From Planctomycetota bacterium (GTDB lineage: Bacteria; Planctomycetota; UBA1135; GCA-002686595): a stretch of DNA of 7,420 nt. The notes under the pieces are model-generated. The model was not told the DNA's origin, did no database searches, and saw only the letters and a list, made by a program, of their open reading frames with translations. This document shows positions 5,662 to 7,420 of this stretch, one piece after another. Position 1 is the first letter of the stretch; the number at the start of each line of letters is the position of its first letter. The DNA lies in the NCBI GenBank assembly GCA_021776885.1, contig JAJFFA010000113.1, positions 1 to 7,420 on the forward strand, read 5' to 3'. Position numbers and translations under genes: made by a program.

Positions 5662-6666
5662 CTAGGTCTTCGCCGCGCTCGTCAGGCCGTCGACGATGTC
5701 GCCGTTGACGTCCTTGTCGAGGGCGCGGGCGGCGAGGTGCAGGGCGTTGTTGACGGCGGTGGCGTCGGAGCGCCCGTGGCCGATGATCACGATGCCGGCC
5801 ACGCCCAGCAGCAGGGCACCGCCGTACTCGGAGTAGTCGATGCGCTTCTTGATCTTGCCCAGGGCCTCGGGACCCCACTTCACGCCGTGGCTGGTGAGCT
5901 CGCCCATGACGAGCTGCATCATGAAGGCGGCGAAGTCCTCGAGCAGCTTCAGGACGACGTTGCCCGTGAAGCCGTCGGTGACGATCACCTCGGCGCGGTC
6001 GTGGAAGATGTCGCCGCCCTCGAGGTTGCCGACGAAGGCGACGTCCGAGGAGGAAAGCAAGGTGTGGGCTTCGCGCAGGAGGTCCGTGCCCTTGCTGGCC
6101 TCTTCGCCGATGTTGAGCAGGCCGACGCGCGGGTTGTCCTGGTCGAGCACGTCGCGGGTGAAGATCGACCCCATGACGCCGTACTGGCGCAGGTGCTCGG
6201 GCTTGGGAGCGATGTTGGCGCCCATGTCGAGCAGCGTGACCGGCGAGGTACCGGTCAGGTCGAGGGTCACGGCGATCGCCGGACGGCGCACCCCTTCGAG
6301 GGTGCCCAGGCCCAGGGTCGAGGCGCCGACGACGGCCCCCGTGTTGCCCATGCTGACCAGGGCACCGGCGGCGCCGGTCTTGATCGCACCGACGCAGCGG
6401 CTGATCGACGAGTCCTGCTTGGCGCGCAGGGCGACGGCCGGCTTCTCGTCCATGCCGATCACCTGCGAGGCGTGCAGGATCTCGAACTCGGGGGCGCCGA
6501 GCTGCGCGAGGGCGGGGCGAATGCGCTCCTCGTCACCGACCAGGAGCACGCGGCTCGGGTCGAGCTGGCGCCGCCCTTCGGGCCCGCAGGCCTTGACGGC
6601 CCCGGCCAGGATGGCTTCCGGGGCGTGGTCGCCCCCCATGACGTCGAGGGCGATGCGGTCCGACAT
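5662..6666 (-). CDS. plsX: Phosphate acyltransferase PlsX
   Basis: Converts acyl-ACP and phosphate to acyl-phosphate, the donor used by PlsY to begin phospholipid synthesis; a peripheral membrane-associated enzyme. The protein is 334 aa from the chosen ATG, typical for the family. Conserved landmarks are all present: IALDVMGGDHAP (5-16), SMGNTGA (105-111), LLDMGAN (145-151), LLNIGEEASKGT (183-194), DGFTGNVVLK (231-240), DYSEYGGALLLGV (277-289) and HGRSD (297-301). An in-frame TTG at 6681 would add five residues (MPVPG). ATG 6666 is preferred because MSDRIALDVMGGD is the usual N-terminus; neither has a good Shine-Dalgarno sequence. It lies 21 bp after rpmF in the same orientation, so the two form one transcript. 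Unlike many genomes, fabH does not follow: the next minus-strand gene is nearly 1.8 kb away, beyond an oppositely oriented gene. Confidence 0.97.
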   Translation of the reverse strand: MSDRIALDVMGGDHAPEAILAGAVKACGPEGRRQLDPSRVLLVGDEERIRPALAQLGAPEFEILHASQVIGMDEKPAVALRAKQDSSISRCVGAIKTGAAGALVSMGNTGAVVGASTLGLGTLEGVRRPAIAVTLDLTGTSPVTLLDMGANIAPKPEHLRQYGVMGSIFTRDVLDQDNPRVGLLNIGEEASKGTDLLREAHTLLSSSDVAFVGNLEGGDIFHDRAEVIVTDGFTGNVVLKLLEDFAAFMMQLVMGELTSHGVKWGPEALGKIKKRIDYSEYGGALLLGVAGIVIIGHGRSDATAVNNALHLAARALDKDVNGDIVDGLTSAAKT

Positions 6667-6687
6667 GCCTGGAACCGGCAACGGGCC

Positions 6688-6891
6688 CTAGAACTCTTCG
6701 CGCTCGAGAACCGCCACGCCCTTCTGACCGCCCTTGTCGAAGCCGTAGTGGCCACAGTTGTCACACACCCGGTGCGGGCGCGTGGCCTCGTTGCAGCGCG
6801 GGCAGCGGTTGGGCGCGGCGACGTCGAGGCCCAGGTGGGAACGACGGATGCCCTTACGGGCCTTGGAGGTGCGGCGCTTGGGATGGGCCAT
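6688..6891 (-). CDS. rpmF: 50S ribosomal protein L32
   Basis: Small protein of the large ribosomal subunit, 67 aa. The N-terminus MAHPKRRTSKARKGIRRSH is the family signature. Four cysteines form a zinc-ribbon pattern, C30-x2-C33 and C43-x2-C46 (CPRC and CDNC), so this is the zinc-binding form rather than a Cys-less paralogue. The ATG is fixed by the conserved MAHPKRR, although no Shine-Dalgarno sequence precedes it. A good promoter lies about 44 nt upstream of the start and plsX follows after 21 bp. The rpmF-plsX pairing is widespread and links ribosome and membrane synthesis. In many bacteria a DUF177 (YceD) gene precedes rpmF; here the preceding gene is a flippase. Confidence 0.97.
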   Translation of the reverse strand: MAHPKRRTSKARKGIRRSHLGLDVAAPNRCPRCNEATRPHRVCDNCGHYGFDKGGQKGVAVLEREEF

Positions 6892-6941
6892 TGGATCGGA
6901 CGGGCGTTCGGGCAGCTGTGGGGACAGAAGAGAAGCGAGGG

Positions 6942-6970
6942 ATGCTATCGGGCCGCCTAGGGGGTGTCAA
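6942..6970 (-). promoter_or_regulatory. Sigma70-type promoter of rpmF-plsX
   Basis: On the minus strand a perfect TTGACA (6970-6965) is followed after exactly 17 bp by TAGCAT (6947-6942), matching the -10 consensus at 4 of 6 positions. Transcription would start near 6935, about 44 nt before the rpmF ATG, with a pyrimidine-rich early leader. The -35 box lies inside the last codons of the upstream flippase gene (Val-Asp-Thr), so the promoter is partly embedded in coding sequence. It is the best promoter match in the window. Confidence 0.6.
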
Positions 6971-7420
6971 CCGGGGCGGGGTCAGGGACGGCCCAGGCGC
7001 TCTTCTCCCCCTGGCGTCGGAACCACCAGGCGATGTAGCCCAGGTGGACCAGAACGAAGGAGTGGTAGCAGAGCATGCCCCAGGCCGTCCCCGTCAGCGG
7101 GACGTTCAGGATCAGCCAGAGGTGGATCGGGATCGAGTAGGAAAGCCCGAAGAAGGACAGGCCGATCCACCACTTGACGTTGTTCGTGGCCAGGTAGAAG
7201 GCCTCGATCCCGGTCCCGAAGGCGTAGGGCAGGTAGCCCAGGGCCAGGATCCAGTAGTAGGTCCAGACCGGCTCCGCGTAACCCGGCGGGAACACGGTGC
7301 GCACCAGGGGCGGCACGAAGGGCATGGCCCCCACCACCCCCAGGGCCACCGCCGTGCCCGAGATCAGGGTCACGCGGGTGAAGAGCCGACGCAGGGTCGG
7401 CAGGTCGCGCAGGCCGGCCT
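6957..7420 (-). CDS. Polysaccharide/lipid flippase (Wzx/MATE-like), C-terminal part (cut by window edge)
   Basis: C-terminal 153 residues of an integral membrane protein of the polysaccharide-biosynthesis (Wzx-like, MOP superfamily) type, which flips lipid-linked sugars or lipids across the inner membrane. Four membrane segments are visible, beginning TLISGTAVALGVVGAMPFV, VWTYYWILALGYLPYAFG, WWIGLSFFGLSYSIPIHLW and TAWGMLCYHSFVLVHLGY. The stretch PLVRTVFPPGYAEP, then ILALGYLP and later EAFYLATNNVK, resembles the conserved region of this superfamily (a short FGPEYA-like motif, then a helix and a loop before the last helices). The reading frame stays open to the window edge (…LRRLFTR before the GTG at 7373), so that GTG is not the true start. 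A soluble tail ends at TAG 65 bp before rpmF. The flippase call is by pattern only and the substrate is unknown; another MOP-family transporter is possible. Confidence 0.65.
   Translation of the reverse strand, partial: AGLRDLPTLRRLFTRVTLISGTAVALGVVGAMPFVPPLVRTVFPPGYAEPVWTYYWILALGYLPYAFGTGIEAFYLATNNVKWWIGLSFFGLSYSIPIHLWLILNVPLTGTAWGMLCYHSFVLVHLGYIAWWFRRQGEKSAWAVPDPAPVDTP

Noticed and set aside
5396..5665. Possible small gene (89 aa) in the convergent intergenic region
   Set aside because: Arg/Ser/Gln-rich, no ribosome-binding site, no resemblance to a known small protein, and competing frames on the other strand are equally open.
5599..6960. Plus-strand 453-aa open frame antisense to plsX and rpmF
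   Set aside because: Opposite two unmistakable genes; translation is Gly/Val/His/Asp-rich with no domain.
1..7420. Mobile element, CRISPR array, tRNA/rRNA or defence system
   Set aside because: No transposase, integrase, terminal inverted repeats, regularly spaced direct repeats or cloverleaf-like sequence was seen on either strand; the divergent pair between plsX and fabH shows no flanking repeats that would mark a transposition.

Overview
The window is a very G+C-rich stretch (about 70% by eye) of a bacterial chromosome. Nearly all of it is coding. It carries the conserved ribosomal-protein/fatty-acid block rpmF-plsX-fabH-fabD-fabG, all on the minus strand. Most start codons lack a clear Shine-Dalgarno sequence; fabD is the exception. 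The envelope-type genes (a polysaccharide flippase, a GT87-type membrane protein and an exported sulfatase-like enzyme) point to a diderm, high-G+C environmental bacterium. Planctomycetota or a deltaproteobacterial-like lineage are possible, but the sequence alone does not settle the phylum.

Layout, read along the minus strand from the right edge: (1) the C-terminal part of a polysaccharide/lipid flippase, cut by the window (7420-6957); (2) rpmF (6891-6688) and plsX (6666-5662), with a good sigma70-like promoter inside the end of the flippase gene; (3) a 267-bp intergenic region where plsX and a plus-strand gene converge; (4) the plus-strand sulfatase-like gene (3928-5394); (5) divergent from it, a multi-pass GT87/DUF2029-like membrane protein (3865-2534); (6) fabH (2438-1449), fabD (1425-508) and the 5' part of fabG (332-1, cut by the window). 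The fabD-fabG gap of 175 bp holds a candidate promoter and a 24-bp near-perfect palindrome.

Function: PlsX makes acyl-phosphate from acyl-ACP for phospholipid synthesis. FabD loads malonyl groups onto ACP, FabH starts chains and FabG performs the first reduction. L32 travels with these genes in many bacteria. In this genome the block is split between plsX and fabH by a divergent pair that looks like cell-envelope glycan or polymer machinery, and the gene upstream of rpmF is a flippase rather than the frequent DUF177 (YceD) gene. No defence system, mobile element, CRISPR array or RNA gene was found. The most notable points are the split of a usually compact cluster, the missing formylglycine motif in the sulfatase-like protein, and the promoter/palindrome module ahead of fabG.
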